From: Sorex araneus
Lineage: Eukaryota; Chordata; Mammalia; Eulipotyphla; Soricidae
Assembly: GCF_027595985.1 (NCBI RefSeq)
Contig: NC_073311.1
Coordinates: forward strand, 47,319,963 to 47,383,962
Direction: 5' to 3'
Length of the DNA stretch: 64,000 bases
Positions 48,759 to 60,690 of this stretch are shown here, piece after piece. Each line of letters starts with the position of its first letter. The first letter of the stretch is position 1. The notes beneath the pieces were generated by a model. That model did no database searches. It was given only the letters and a program-made list of their open reading frames with translations, and had not been told where the DNA came from. The translations under genes and the position numbers were made by a program.

Positions 48759-50420
48759 GATGCATTTCTGGGCCACTTCCTCCCCCTGGCTGGGATCTCT
48801 GATGTTGCCTCACCCTGCCCACCTTCAGATTCCTCCCCAGCACGTTCTGAAACGTGACTCACCTGCTTTGGCCAAAAATTGCTTCCTTGTGGCTTTGGGA
48901 GTTGCATATTTGAGATTCAGGTATCTGGTCCTGGAGGTCGGCTGGACAACTGGTCTGACTCATGTTCACCTGCTCTAGTTTATGTCACAGAGCCAAACAA
49001 CATTTAACAAGCGCCTGCAGAGCCGACAAAGGAAACAAAGCTGCAATGTGTCATTGTCACATTGTCCAGAGGTTTGGGGATATTTTTGGTTAGTTGTTGT
49101 CCTGCGGAGTTTTTAGAATGCTAAAGCTGGTGATGTAGGACATTTGTTGTGTGGTTCTGGCGATTTGGCAATAATGATAATTGAAGGCATCTGTCATTCT
49201 GATTGTTGATTCCAACAAGAGATACAAACCAGGGCATGATCAGAGGAAAGAACCAAGGTGCAAACCAGGTTTTCTCTTTAATCTCCTGATCTGTATCTAG
49301 TATATTTTAGGAGAAGGGAGGAGAGAGTGGCAAAAGAGACAGAAATACAAGTTTGTTTAGATCATCTGCCAAGTTGGTGCTGTGTGGCTTGCCAAATAGT
49401 TTGAATAACTGGGAGTACTGATTGAGTGCTTACTGCACATCGTTGTAAGTGTTTTCACATCCTTTATCTCATTTCGTCCTCTCAATAATCCAAGAAATTA
49501 ACACCATTAAGTCCGTTGACCAAGAAACTCATGGGTAATAAAGTTTGGAGCCCAAACACTGAGCTACTATTCCATCTGGCATAACCATCTTACTATCATT
49601 TAGTTCATCCGATTTTATTTCGGAGAACAAATTTTGCCTCCACAATCCAGATATGATTTCAGCATTACAAAAACAACAAAACAAAATCCTCAGCCAACAT
49701 AACACTCACTTATACTCCTGCAAGAAATTCTTTGCTAAATAATACCAGCTTCTCCCTGCCAGAATGATCATGGTGTCACTTGCACGGTAGGGGAAAAATG
49801 TATTGAATCCCTTAATAAGACACTTGCAAGAACTGAACAGGAAGCCTGAAGTCACAGAGCAAGGAAGGCAGACCCCAGTACTGCGGGTGGCTATTTACAT
49901 CAACAAGGTGGAAACTTGTAGAGGTCTGCTCTGCCAAGAACCCTAGAGGAAGTAAGCAGCTTTATCTTTTGCATGCACACAAGTTCACCTCAACTGGGAG
50001 GCTGGGTGGGTCCCACTCCTAGAAGCTAATCTCCTAGACCAGCCAGATGTAAATCTGGACCAGAGTTCTTGGGAGATGCCGCCGACACAACGAAGGAGAC
50101 ATGTCTGATTGCTGACACGCGTGGGGTGTGTTTTTCCCACGGGCGGTGTTGTCTGTGTTGTCTCTGTGTGGGAGGACGGTGTGATGGTGGCTCCCTAATG
50201 TGTACATTGTGCGGTTTAGTCTGGCTTTTCAGCGGTGCTTGGTATTGAATCCAGGGCTAAGTGCTGTACTGCTGAGTTAAATCGCCTACTGGGTGGACCC
50301 CTGATTTGGATCACCCAGTCTAGCTGACGGGTATGAGGTTACTAAGAGATCTAGTCAAGACAGAGGAATTGCACCTAGTTCAGGAGGGCCAGGACAAGAA
50401 GAGTCAACCCAGCTCAAGCT
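48759..50420. other. Unique sequence upstream of TCP11L2, with one MIR
   Basis: Single-copy DNA with a MIR at 49395-49580 and a short decayed SINE piece at about 50222-50285 (GGTATTGAATCCAGGGCTAA). No exon recognised. Confidence 0.45.
49395..49580 (+). mobile_element. MIR element
   Basis: GATTGAGTGCTTACTGCACA, CATCCTTTATCTCATTTCGT and CCTCTCAATAATCC, then ACCAAGAAACTCATGGGTAA follow the MIR order. Confidence 0.75.
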
Positions 50421-52200
50421 AGTGCACCTTCGCCCCACCCTGGCGCCCTGGTCCAAAGCTCAGCGCTGAATACTCCGCCAGACCCTCAGCTGCCTTCCTG
50501 GGGGCCCGGCAAGCTCCTGCCCCGCCCCTGGCACGCCCACAGGCCACAGGCCCCGCCCACAGCGCCCTAGTGCCACGCCCAGCGCGAGGCTCCTCCACCA
50601 GACACTCAGCGGCCCTCTAGGAGGCCCGACTCGCCCCCACCCCGCCTCCCGCCCCGCCCACGCCCAGTAGGCCCCGCCCACAGCGCGCCTAATCCCACGC
50701 CCAGCTCGACGCTCAGCGGCCTTCCCGGCGGCCCGTCCTGTCCCTGCCCCGCCCCCGACACGCCCACAGGCCACAGGCCCCGCCCACATCGCCTCGCTCT
50801 CCCAGCAGCGCCGCCGCCGCAGTTCCGTAAACACTTCTCGCCCCGCCCCCAGCAGCCTCCGGAGCGCCGCACTAGCCGCCCGCGGCGGGGGGGAACCGGT
50901 CGATCCCGCACATCCCGCTCAGAGCCCCCGGAGCGCCCAGCTCGCTACATCCTGGAAGAGCACTGCTTGGCGGAGCGTCCGAGGCTGTCGGTGCCCGGCC
51001 CCCAGTGCCTCCAGCGCCCTGCATTGCCCCCGCGACCCGCGCGTCCTCTGCGCACCCCCGCGGCCGGCTGCCCGGTGGTCGCGTCCTGGCTGGCTCCCCA
51101 GAGTCCCTCCCGGCCCTTTAAATACCGCGTGGGGTTGGGGGGGGGTTGGGGAGCGAGAGGTTGAGGGGTGCGGGCCTGGGGAGCTTCCCCGGGGCTGCTG
51201 CGCTGCGTGGCGAGGACACATCCACACGCCCTGACCGGGCCTCCCTCTCGGGGCTCGGCGCCCAGCTCGGTGCGTATCCATCCCCGGCGCGGGGGTGGGG
51301 GCCGGGGGTGACGGGCCCTGCGGGAGCTGCAGGGGGGAGTGGGGGGAACCCCTCGCCCCCGAGGGCAGCGGGAGACCCTCCCGGAGCGATGCAAGTCCCC
51401 TCTGCCCGCCGTCCCCTTCCTGGATGCCCGGAGCGGTGCAGTCCCCGCTCCCCGTTCCCCTTTCACCTCCCCACCCCTCCTTAATTCTCGTGTCGGCCCG
51501 CGAACCGCCGTCCCGCGTGGAAGCAAGTCTGGAGGTGGGGGGGGGTGTCGGCGAGCGGTGGCCGCAGGCTTCGGGAGCCCGGAGCGACCGAGTGGACGCG
51601 GCCCGGGCCGTTTGTTTACATCGCGCTGGGCGGGTGCCAGCGCCGGCGCGGTCCTCGGCTGCCCCGTCCCCCGGGCTCCGGGTGGGGGCACTGTCGCTGG
51701 GCGGGCTGTTTGGGTTCGGGTTGCCGGGGTTTCCGCGGCTCGGCCTCAGCTGGGCCCTCCCTCGCACCCCCCCCCCCCCGAGGGTTTGTTTTGACAGGAA
51801 ACGTGCTGGCTGCGGGGAGGCACGCCCGGAGGGCGGCGGGTGGTGGTGGTGCGGGGGAGTGCAGGCTCCACCCCGTTACTCTCCGTTGTGGGGGGAGGAT
51901 GGATGGGGACAGGGAGTGGGGTCTGCCTCGGGGCCGGCTGGCGGGGCGGGGTCGCAGGTGTTGCCCCTCGTTGCTCCCCGGGAGGAGGCACCGCGTGCAC
52001 TTGGCGGTGGCCCGTGCACGGCCCGCTTAGGTGTGCGCCTGGGTCTTTGGAGAAACTTTCGCTGGAGAGTCTTGCCCGGCCCGGTGGCGGTTTCCTCTGC
52101 AGATGAGGGCCGTGATAGATGATGAGCGTCTGGGCCAGATAAGGGAACGGGATGGCTCGATTAGAGGCTAGGTGAGGCTGGAGACGGCGGGACTGGCCCT
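50420..52200 (+). promoter_or_regulatory. TCP11L2: TCP11L2 CpG-island promoter and non-coding exon 1 region
   Basis: About 1.8 kb of dense CpG, flanked by ordinary DNA, lies about 9 kb upstream of the TCP11L2 start codon, where the gene's untranslated first exon is expected. Many GC boxes (CCCCGCCC, GGGGCGGGG) are present, and there is no convincing TATA box. Two plausible donor sites are CTCG/GTGCGT (GT at 51270) and CTAG/GTGAGG (GT at 52172); sequence alone does not decide between them. Open frames on both strands are typical CpG-island artefacts. A tandem repeat occupies the left edge. Confidence 0.75.
50460..50795. repeat. Promoter tandem repeat, unit about 120 bp, nearly three copies
   Basis: Each unit carries CCTCAGCTGCCTTCC or CTCAGCGGCC, a GGCCCG word, a CCTGCCCCGCCCC-type GC box, ACGCCCACAGGCC or GCCCACGCCCAG, and GGCCCCGCCCACA. 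The units start near 50460, 50580 and 50700. Confidence 0.8.
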
Positions 52201-54031
52201 GCGCAACCTGGGTAACTAACGTCCTTGTAGGTTGTCTCGGTACTTGAACCTTGAAAAACAGTTGTGCACGCCATCCCCCGTGCCCCCCTCGGACCCCACG
52301 CGTCTCCATGGGCCCCTGCAGCATAGCCACACCCCGTGCTTAGTACGACCCCATCCGGAGAGCGTCCCCAGAGAACAGTGTGTGTGGGGAGGGGCGGGGA
52401 GGAGGGTCCCTTGATATGGGTCTAGGGCATTGAGGGCAGAGCGAAGCTGCACTCTCCAGTGCTGAGTTGACCCTTCTTGTCCCGCCCGCCTGAGCAAGCT
52501 GCAGTTCCCCTGCCTCCACTAGATCTTTCAGCAACCTGTCCAGGCCCTGCTGCCCTTTCCCTCTGGCCTCCGGTGCTTGCAGGTGTAGCTTTGGCAGCCC
52601 AGGGAGGTTGCCAGGCTGAAAGTGGCCCCGGGCTGGAGCGAACCAAGCCACTGCAGGATCATAGCCTCCAGGCCCCATGGCACGGTGTTGAGGGCCCCCA
52701 GCTGGTGCCCAGACAGCCGCCAGGCAGTGGAGAAGCGCTTTCCAGCGTGCTTAGAAACCTTTCTTCTCCCTGGGGCAGTGGCTGCACTTCCGCTGGACTT
52801 GGATGAGAACCTACAGTTCTCTAGCTACACATTCCCCCACCTCCCTGTCTCTGCTCAGTGTCTTAGCGCTGCTCCTTGACACCCTCCAAAGCAGCATTCT
52901 GCAGAAGACAGGGATTTCCCATCGAGGTGGGTCTCGAACCCCGACTTGCCCAGTGCTGCATCGCACGCGGTGCTGGGTGCTTGCACTTCAGCGGGGCTTG
53001 AAGGGAGCGACCTGCTAGCTGGTTGTTTTGAAACGTCTCTGTTCCTCAACACCCCCCATCCCCACCCCCCACCCAATTGCATTGGTTCTGCTGCTCAGGT
53101 TTTGCTGATAATCAGGACAAATTCATCTCTAAGTGTTGCTGGTGTTTGGCGCTGTGCTCAGTTTACCCTTCTGATAACATTTGGGTTTTTAAGGAGGGAG
53201 TTGGAGTCTTGGTTTCAGTGAAATGGCAGTAAGTGGTTGGGGGCTTTGGACACTTTGTGATGCTCTTCACCTGTGAGCAGGTGCAGTGTCCAGCGGTGAT
53301 GGGAAGCAAGAGTGGTGGAGAAAGGGTGAGCTGTGCTAGGGGGTGGGGGAGGGCAGGAGCTTGGGCGTGGGGGCTCTGCTGGTGGTTTTTGTTTTGTTTT
53401 TGGCACTGCTGGGAACTCTTGGGCAAAAACACTTGCACCTCTCTGAGGTTCTCATCTGTAAAATTAGAGATGAGCAGACCCGAGGCAGCCAGGTGATAGT
53501 GAAGACTCTAGGAGTTAAATTAGCACCTGTTGTCAGACCTGTGGGTCCAAATAAGCATTGATTCCCGCCCAGCTCAGATTGTTATTGCTCTCGGTGAGCC
53601 TTAGGAGGGAGACAGATACAAAGTATTTGTTACTTCAGAGTCTGGAACTGGGAGTCTTTGCTCACAGTTTGAGTTATTTGAGTTCACGGTGCATTATTGA
53701 ATTGCTTTGAAATATAGGCACTAGAAATGGGGGGGGGGGGGTTGTAGCGTCTTCCAAAGCAGCCTGATCTGTGGTAGGGACAGAAACAGCTGTGTACTGA
53801 GTGCTTCATAGGCACGTGATCCGTGTGGAAGAGACAGAGAAGGCAAAGCGGGCTGGGGAACAGGAGGGGCGTGATGCCCTCCGGGCATGACGCCCTGGGG
53901 CGCTCCTGCTGTTTTCCAGGCGGTCTTTAAGCTGGGAGAAGTCCAGAGAACTTCCTGTTGTCTGGTTTTCACTCCAATTTATGGACTAACATTTACCTCA
54001 TATGCTTCTGCTGTTTTTACTTTTCTCCTTT
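52201..54031 (+). other. TCP11L2 intron 1, unique part
   Basis: Single-copy sequence with a G run at 53730-53740. No SINE in the first 1.8 kb after the CpG island and no recognised coding exon. Confidence 0.5.
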
Positions 54032-54047
54032 AAACCTTTTGAGGAAA

Positions 54048-54224
54048 GGGGACTGCAGTGATAGCACAGCGGGTAGGGCGTTTTTGCCTTGCATGCTGCA
54101 GAGCCAGGTTCGATTCCCAGCATCCCATATGGTCCCCTGAGTACCGCCAGGAATGATTCCTGAGTGCAAAGCCAAGAGTAATCCCTGAGCATTGCCGGGT
54201 GTGACCCAAAAAGCAAAAACAAAC
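54048..54224 (+). mobile_element. Family A SINE with 16-bp TSD
   Basis: Complete young copy. Perfect duplications AAACCTTTTGAGGAAA lie at 54032-54047 and 54225-54240. Confidence 0.96.
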
Positions 54225-54240
54225 AAACCTTTTGAGGAAA

Positions 54241-54667
54241 AAGTTTTCCTGTTTGAGGACTCTATTCCTCAAAGCCTATCACTATACATTCACTTAAAAA
54301 ACTTAATGTCATCAGTAGATGCAAGTATTATAATTTTGATTCCTGGCATTGACCATGAGAGGTATTTTAATAGTTGCCCATTGACCCAATAAAGCCCATT
54401 ATAAGATTTTCTTCCCTCCTTCAGTACAGAATCCAGTAGGATCATCTCTTGCCAAGTCTCTTTTCATCTGCAACATATATTTGGCTTTTCAAAGTGTCTG
54501 TGGCATTGGTACTTTGGTATTCAGAAATTCTTTCAATAGGAACAAAATAATAGTCTTATCTGGTAAGCACTCAGCTTAAGTACTTGACATACTTCTAACC
54601 CACAGAAATCTATAAGGGAGAGATCTCTTTGTTTTTGCAAATGATAAATACCCTGTCTCCCATCTGT
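54241..54667. other. Unique intronic spacer
   Basis: AT-rich single-copy DNA, no feature recognised. Confidence 0.35.
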
Positions 54668-54681
54668 AAAAATATCAGGAT

Positions 54682-54857
54682 CGGGGCTGGAGTGATAGCA
54701 CAGCGGGTAGGGCATTTGCCTTCCACGCTGCCGACCCGGGTTCAATTCCCAGCATCCCATATGGTCCCCTGAGCACGGCCAGGGATAATTCATGAGTACA
54801 GAGCCAGGAGTGACCCCTGAGCATCGCTGGGTGTGACCCAAAAAGCAAAAAAAAAAA
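54682..54857 (+). mobile_element. Family A SINE
   Basis: Complete copy. AAAATATCAGGATC (54668-54681) and AAAATGTCAGGATC (54858-54871) are the duplication. Confidence 0.95.
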
Positions 54858-55075
54858 AAAAATGTCAGGATCAAGAACCCTGGCTCAGGGTGGAGGTGGG
54901 AGAAGAGAGCGAGAGGGAGTGAGGGAGGAGAGAGGAGGAGAGAGTGAGAGCACCCTTTGGCTACTTTAGTATATTAGCTGTAGCACCTCTGGGGTTGGTC
55001 TGGGTTTCCAAACACCTCCAGGAAGGACCTCTCTGGAAAGTCTCACAAAACTCCCTCCTTAGAACCAGTGTTCTT

Positions 55076-55258
55076 TTTTTTTTTTTTTTTTTTGCTTTTT
55101 GGGTCACACCCAGTGATGCACAAGGGTTACTCCTGGCTCTGCACTCAGGAATTACCCCTGGCAGTGCTCAGGGGACCCTATGGGATGCTGGGAATCGAAC
55201 CTGGGTCTGCCTCGTGCAAGGCAGACGCCCTACCCGCTGTGCTATCGCTCCAGCCCCC
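55076..55258 (-). mobile_element. Family A SINE with 15-bp TSD
   Basis: Complete antisense copy. Perfect duplications AGAACCAGTGTTCTT lie at 55061-55075 and 55259-55273. Confidence 0.96.
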
Positions 55259-55273
55259 AGAACCAGTGTTCTT

Positions 55274-55668
55274 GACGCTTCAGGCCATGCGCACTGTATT
55301 AGGTGGGTCTCTGCTGTGGTGACCCCGAGCACAGCCATCTCAGGCAGTTCCCTGTGAAAGGAAGTAATGAAGTTCGGAGCCCTGATGGAGGTGTTCTATC
55401 ACTCAAAAAATGTCAAGTGACCCCTCAGTCCAGGGTGGGACACAGGCTAGCTCCTTAGGGTCCCTCTACCCACGTCCTCCCCTCTGTCTCAGTTGACACT
55501 GTTTACACTGCTTGCCACTCATCCAGTAGTCTTGGAGTCCCTGCTGCCTCCCCTGTCACACCACTGTGGCCCTGTTACAGATGGTACAATACTCCAGTAA
55601 GGCTCTGGTTGTGCCTCTCCCAACATGGAAGCACTGTTTGGTTAGAGGCTTTACTTGAAGTTGAGCTC
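55274..55668. other. Unique intronic spacer
   Basis: Single-copy DNA, no feature recognised. Confidence 0.35.
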
Positions 55669-55681
55669 AGCTACGTCTGTT

Positions 55682-55866
55682 TTTATTGTTGTTGTTGTTT
55701 TCGCTTTTTAGGTCACACTTGGCGTTGCACAAGGGTTACTCCTGGCTCATGCACTCAGGAGTTATTCTTGATGGTGCTGGGGGACCATAGGGGATTCTGG
55801 GAATCGAACCCTGATTGGCTGTGTGCAAGGCAACCGCCCTGTCCACTGTGCTATCGCTCCAGCCCC
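55682..55866 (-). mobile_element. Family A SINE, first of two at one target
   Basis: Antisense copy with a (TTG)n-containing tail. CAGCTACGTCT precedes it and TAGCTACGTCT follows it. Confidence 0.93.
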
Positions 55867-55879
55867 TTAGCTACGTCTT

Positions 55880-56050
55880 TTTTTTTTTTTTTTTGGGTCA
55901 CACCCGGCGATGCACAGGGGTTATTCCTGGCTCTGCACTCAGGAATTAATCCTGGCGGTGCTCAGGGGACCATATGGGATGCTGGGATTTGAACCCGGGT
56001 TGGCCGCTTGCAAGGCAAACGCCCCACCCACTGTGCTATTGCTCCAGCCC
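55880..56050 (-). mobile_element. Family A SINE, second at the same target
   Basis: Antisense copy with a plain T run as tail. TTAGCTACGTCT precedes it and CTTAGCTACAT follows it, giving a third copy of the target. Confidence 0.93.
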
Positions 56051-56214
56051 ACCTTAGCTACATATTTAACTTGACCTTTAGCCCTGACCTTTAGCCCGTT
56101 GGGAAGCCCTCCAGGTCACATGAGATGTAGTTTTCCTGAAAACTTGTGTGAATTGCTTCAGAGTTCCAATGGTAAATGTTAACCATGGTTTAGGTTTGTG
56201 TTTGAAAAACTTAT

Positions 56215-56358
56215 TTTTATTGCTTTGGGGACCACACCCAGAAGCTCTCGGGGTCTGTTTTCAGCGTGTTGCTTTGTTCCTTGCAGTGTGCCGAAGGACT
56301 GAACCCAGTGCTGCCATGGGCAGACCCTGTGTCCCTGCTATTTGAGCCAGCTCCCTGG
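56215..56358 (-). mobile_element. Family A SINE, old
   Basis: Antisense: GGGGACCACACCCAGAAGCT, GAAGGACTGAACCCAGTGCT and GAGCCAGCTCCCTGGC. Heavily diverged. Confidence 0.6.
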
Positions 56359-58250
56359 CTTTCAAATTGCCTTTGAAAAAAGAAACAGCCTAGTTTCATT
56401 AGCACCACACTAAGAAAGAATCCAAAAATAGTCTTTAAAGCCGTCTAATTATCATCACTGTGTTTTGGGTCAAGTGCCTTTGTCCCCAGCTGACTTATCT
56501 AGGAACTCAAAACTGAGAAAAGCTAAGTATCGGTGCAGAGGTGCTTGTAGACCAGTGACGTCATGATGGGTAATTTGCTATGGGTTTTTTTCATTTCAAA
56601 CAAGTGCAGGAGTCCTAGATGGACTACCTGTCGTATTTTCATCCCTCAAATGCTCGAAATGATGATAACAACAGCAACAATGAAAGGCAAATGAAGCTAA
56701 GAATAGCAAACATGCGCATCCTGTTTACTCTTGAAGAACTCTGCCTATGTTGACAAATTAAATCTCTCACAACCCTGTGAGTTAGATATTATTAGTTATG
56801 ACTATTATGAGGAAACAGGAAATTCCATAATCCAGTAATACTGTGCATTTTGGTTTCAAAGTAAAGCTTCTGCTTGATGCATTAAAGTTTATTTTTAGTG
56901 TGATGGCTACCAACTAAATGAGTTCCTAATTTTTTTTTTTTTGAAAGCTTTAAATTTGCAATTTTATCCCCTATGCCATCAGGTTCCTCCAGAGACTTAC
57001 CAGGAGGGAACTTGGTTGCACATTCTCAAGCAGCCTGATGACCACATTCAATTTCTCAGGCTTTCTAGTGTCGTCTCAATGGAACTCTGTTCATAACATT
57101 TTAGTGCTTTCTAGCTTGAAAGGGACCTTGCTGCCGTTGGCCCAGTCCGCCGAGAAACAATGAGGGGAAGATGGGAAGTTCAGTCTCCCAACAATTCCAT
57201 GACACGCCCAGGCCTCGAGCCCTCAGCTTCTAATTCCTGGCTGACGTAATCCTTAAATATTTTATTTTTTGATCTTTGAACTTTGCTCTCTTGTTAAGCG
57301 CAATTAAGAAACCAGTGATGTGTGCTTCAGGAGTGGAGTTGAAAGTGAAGGTGACAGTTACGACTATAAAGTGTCTGTAAGTTCTTATGGATGATGAGAT
57401 CTTTTATTCACCTTGACTTGAAAAAAAAAAAAACAAATGAAGAGAAATGAAGTGCAGGGGACACACACACACACTCACACTCACAATTGATACAGTGGAA
57501 TGACTTTTAAAACATAGTGGCAGCTAATTGAAGATACATTCAGTCAAGAGTGCGACAAGGATCAAGAATCTTAATCTAATAAGGCTTAATAATAGGTTCT
57601 CTGCCTCGTGGCTAGAGCTTTAGCAGTGCCAGGCCTGCAGGTGTGGAGTAATATCAGTTTGCAAATGTTCTGGTTGAAACTGTACCAACTGGGATACCAA
57701 TTCTGCTGACTCCGAGTGCATTCTTGACACATGCTTGCCACTGACACTGGCCAGGGCATGGTCCCTGCCTTATTGAGGGGAGTCAGAGGGAGCCAGACGT
57801 AGAATATAGCTTCCGGGGACCACCTGCTGGTGTGGAACTATGGAAGAGGTGCTTCAGTCACACAGCAAGGGTTACCAGGATCTCTGCACTGAGAATAGAA
57901 GGAAGGCTTCCTGGAGAAGGCAGCACTTTCCAGAAATGCCATCCATCACCGAGCACTGGCAAAGGGAAGGAAAGTAGGCGAGTTGAGTAGGACATTCTGT
58001 GTAGGATGTGGTGCTTGCTCAAAGTGGAAAGGTTAGAGCAGACCCTTCTCTTCTGTCCGCTCTCCCTTCCCCTGCTGCAGGATGGAGCAAAAGCTCTAGT
58101 CGGATGTAGTTAGCGTCAGGCAGAGGAGGCCAGTGACCCCCTGCCACAGCTCCAGGGACTCTGAGAGAAAAGGGGCGTGTGCTTGCACGCAAGCCTGGCC
58201 CTTGGCTCTGCAGAAGCAGCCTGGCGTTTTTTTCTGTATACAAGAGTGGG
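56359..58250. other. TCP11L2 intron 1, longest repeat-poor stretch
   Basis: About 1.9 kb with little recognisable repeat apart from a probable MIR (56725-56850), T run, A run and a short CA stretch. No coding exon is recognised. It is the best place in the intron to look for conserved non-coding elements. Confidence 0.45.
56725..56850 (+). mobile_element. MIR fragment
   Basis: CTCACAACCCTGTGAGTTAG then ATATTATTAGTTATGAC and ATGAGGAAACAGGAAATTCC match the MIR middle section. Confidence 0.6.
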
Positions 58251-58256
58251 GGTGCT

Positions 58257-58683
58257 GCTCATTTGTGGAATATAGCATAATATAATGTGATACTCACACC
58301 CAGGGTCAGTAGAGACAAGGGCCAGAAAGATTACTCCACGGTTGGCAGCCTGCCTCATGAGCTGGGGGAGAAGGCAGCTGGGATAGAGAAGGGGTCACTA
58401 AGTCAGTGATGGTCGGAGGGATCACTCGGGATGGGAGATGTGTGCTGAAAGTAGACGAAGGACCAAACATGATGGCCTCTCAGTATCTGTATTACAAACC
58501 ATAATGCTCAAAAGTGTAGAGGGAGAGTAAGAAGGAAATTGCCTTAGAGGCAGGGGGAGGGAGGAGGGGGGCGGGAGGGATACTGGGGACATGGGTGGTG
58601 GAAAATGCACTGGTGGAAGGCTGGGTGTTTGGACATTGTATGGCTGAAACTCAAACCTGTCTCACGGCGATTCAATTTTTTAA
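58257..58683 (+). mobile_element. L1 3' end, 5'-truncated
   Basis: TTGTGGAATATAGCATAATA to CTCACGGCGATTCAATTTTT. AGTGGGGGTGCTG before and AGTGGGAGTGCTG after are the duplication. Confidence 0.85.
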
Positions 58684-59118
58684 AAAAGTGGGAGTGCTGA
58701 AGCAGGGTGCCTTTGTCCAGGGGACAAGACAGAAGAAGGTGGTTCATGTAGACTCGGCACAAGTGGCCCGGGTTGTTGATCCTCAGATAAATGCTTATCC
58801 TGGCCTTGTCCTACCCACAGCGCCTAGTCTCTTAGCAAAGGCTGTATTCCCTCCTTTGTCCCCACCCCGCCTCTCCTTCCTTCACCCCAGTAAGGTCTTC
58901 TTTCCCCTTCTCTCCAGCAGCTGGCACTCACGCTCGGAGAGTAGGCCCTGGGCATCCACTCCTTATGCTTCCCAGTGCCCGGTGTGCGGCAGACCCTCCT
59001 AAGGACAGGGACATTGAAAACTGCAGGCGTTGCGAGGCACACACGGCATCGCCTGTAGCAGCTTTTAGAGACCAACGTACTTCATTCCGTTGGTGGGTTG
59101 GGTTTAAATAGACGCCCT
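58684..59118. other. Unique intronic spacer
   Basis: Single-copy DNA, no exon recognised. Confidence 0.35.
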
Positions 59119-59130
59119 GAACACTGTTCT

Positions 59131-59321
59131 TTTTTTTTTTTTTTTTTTGCTTTTTGGGTCACACCCAGCAATGCACAGGGGTCACTCCTGGCTCATGCAC
59201 TCAGGAATCACTCCTGGCGGTGCTCAGGGCACCATATGGGATGCTGGGATTTGAATCCGGGTCGGCTATGTGCAAGGCAAATGCCCTACCCGCTGTGCTA
59301 TCACTCCAGCCCCCCGCCCCC
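59131..59321 (-). mobile_element. Family A SINE
   Basis: Complete antisense copy. AACACTGTTCT occurs at 59120-59130 and 59322-59332. Confidence 0.95.
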
Positions 59322-59332
59322 AACACTGTTCT

Positions 59333-60045
59333 GACTCTGCTGGACGCCACATTCTCGGGGCCCTTGCCTGGCCGGGGCCCTGGGCATAGGCCTGAGTCTC
59401 CCCCTTTCTCTCTGATGATCGGCCCAGCTTTCCTGCCCTTTCTTGGAAGGCCGTTTGATGTCCATAAATGACACTGGACTTGGTGTGAAACTGGTTTTGT
59501 GTCATTGGATATCTTGTCCCTTGGAGTCCATCCTGCGCTCTCCCTACCCATCTGTGAAGGAGGGTCTCTGCTGCCTGTGTGTTTATTGGGTGGCAGTGGG
59601 GACTTTGGAAACAGTCACCTACCGACTAAATACCCAGCCTTGCCGCTCATGCCAGGGCCGCTTGCAGGAGATGGAGCCCCGAAGGATGTGCCAGGGAGCG
59701 GTGTGCAAGGGCACCGGGCCCCCGAGGCTGGTTCTCAGTCACGGGACTAGAATGGCTGCCACACGAGGTGCGAGTGCTTCCAGGAGCCGCGTCCTATCGC
59801 CTCTGTCAGCTGCCCCCTGAAGTTAGTCTCCAGCCCCGTTTTCTTGAAGAGATAGGTGGTTAAGTGGCTTCCTCCTGCCACAGGAGAGAAAACAGACAGG
59901 CAGAAGGTGCTGGTGGCAAAGCCCACTCTGCCCTCATCTCCCGCCCCTTTAGCATCCCAGGAGGAAGAAGAGCGTCTATGCTTGCTTGCTTTTTTAAAAA
60001 AAAAAAATTATTTATTTTTTGGTTTTTGCCATGTATCCTGTACTT
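59333..60045. other. Unique intronic spacer
   Basis: Single-copy DNA with open frames but no recognised protein. It ends in T-rich sequence. Confidence 0.35.
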
Positions 60046-60047
60046 TT

Positions 60048-60495
60048 ATTCTTTTTTTTCTTTTTTGATTGAATCATCGTGAGATACAGTTACAAAGCTT
60101 CATGATTGGGTTTCAGTCCTACAATGTTTCCAACACCCGTCCCTCCACCAGTGCACATTTCCCACCACCCATATCCCCCATATCCTTCTGCCAACCACCT
60201 CCTCTGCCCAAGCCTGCCTCTGTGGCAGGCACTTTTATTCTTTGTCTTTCTCTCTCTCAAGTAAGAGAGATACCCAAAAATACCTTTTGGGTATTATGGT
60301 TTGCAATTTCAGGTACTGAGAGGCCATCATGTCTGGTCCTTAGTCTACTTTCAGCACACATCTGCCATACTGAGCGATTCCTCCAATCATCAGTGACTTA
60401 GTGATCCCTTCACTATCCCAGCTGCCTTCTCCCCCAGCTCCTGAGACAGGCTTTCAACCATGGACCAATCCTCCTGGCCCTTGTCTCTGCTAATA
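60048..60495 (-). mobile_element. L1 3' end, 5'-truncated
   Basis: Antisense L1: TTGATTGAATCATCGTGAGA with ACAGTTACAAAG, CCAGTGCACATTTCCCACCA, CTCCTGGCCCTTGTCTCTGC. Confidence 0.85.
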
Positions 60496-60509
60496 GTCTC
60501 ATACTTTTT

Positions 60510-60690
60510 AATTTTTTTCTTCTGCTCTTTGGGTCACACCCAGCAATACACAGGGGTTACTCCTGGCTCTGCACTCGGGAATTACCCCTGGCGGTGCTCA
60601 GGGGACCATATGGGATGCTGGGATTTGAACCCAGGTTGGCTGCGTGCAAGGCAAACGCCCTACCCGCTGTGCTATTGCTCCAGACCCTCT
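60510..60690 (-). mobile_element. Family A SINE just upstream of TCP11L2 exon 2
   Basis: Antisense copy: TCTTTGGGTCACACCCAGCA to GCTATTGCTCCAGACC. Its head end is about 255 bases before the exon 2 acceptor, with a further T run at 60692-60707 between. Confidence 0.93.

Noticed and set aside
50919-52122. Large open frames on both strands of the TCP11L2 CpG island
   Set aside because: No domain or family is recognisable, both strands are open, and the known gene has an untranslated first exon here.
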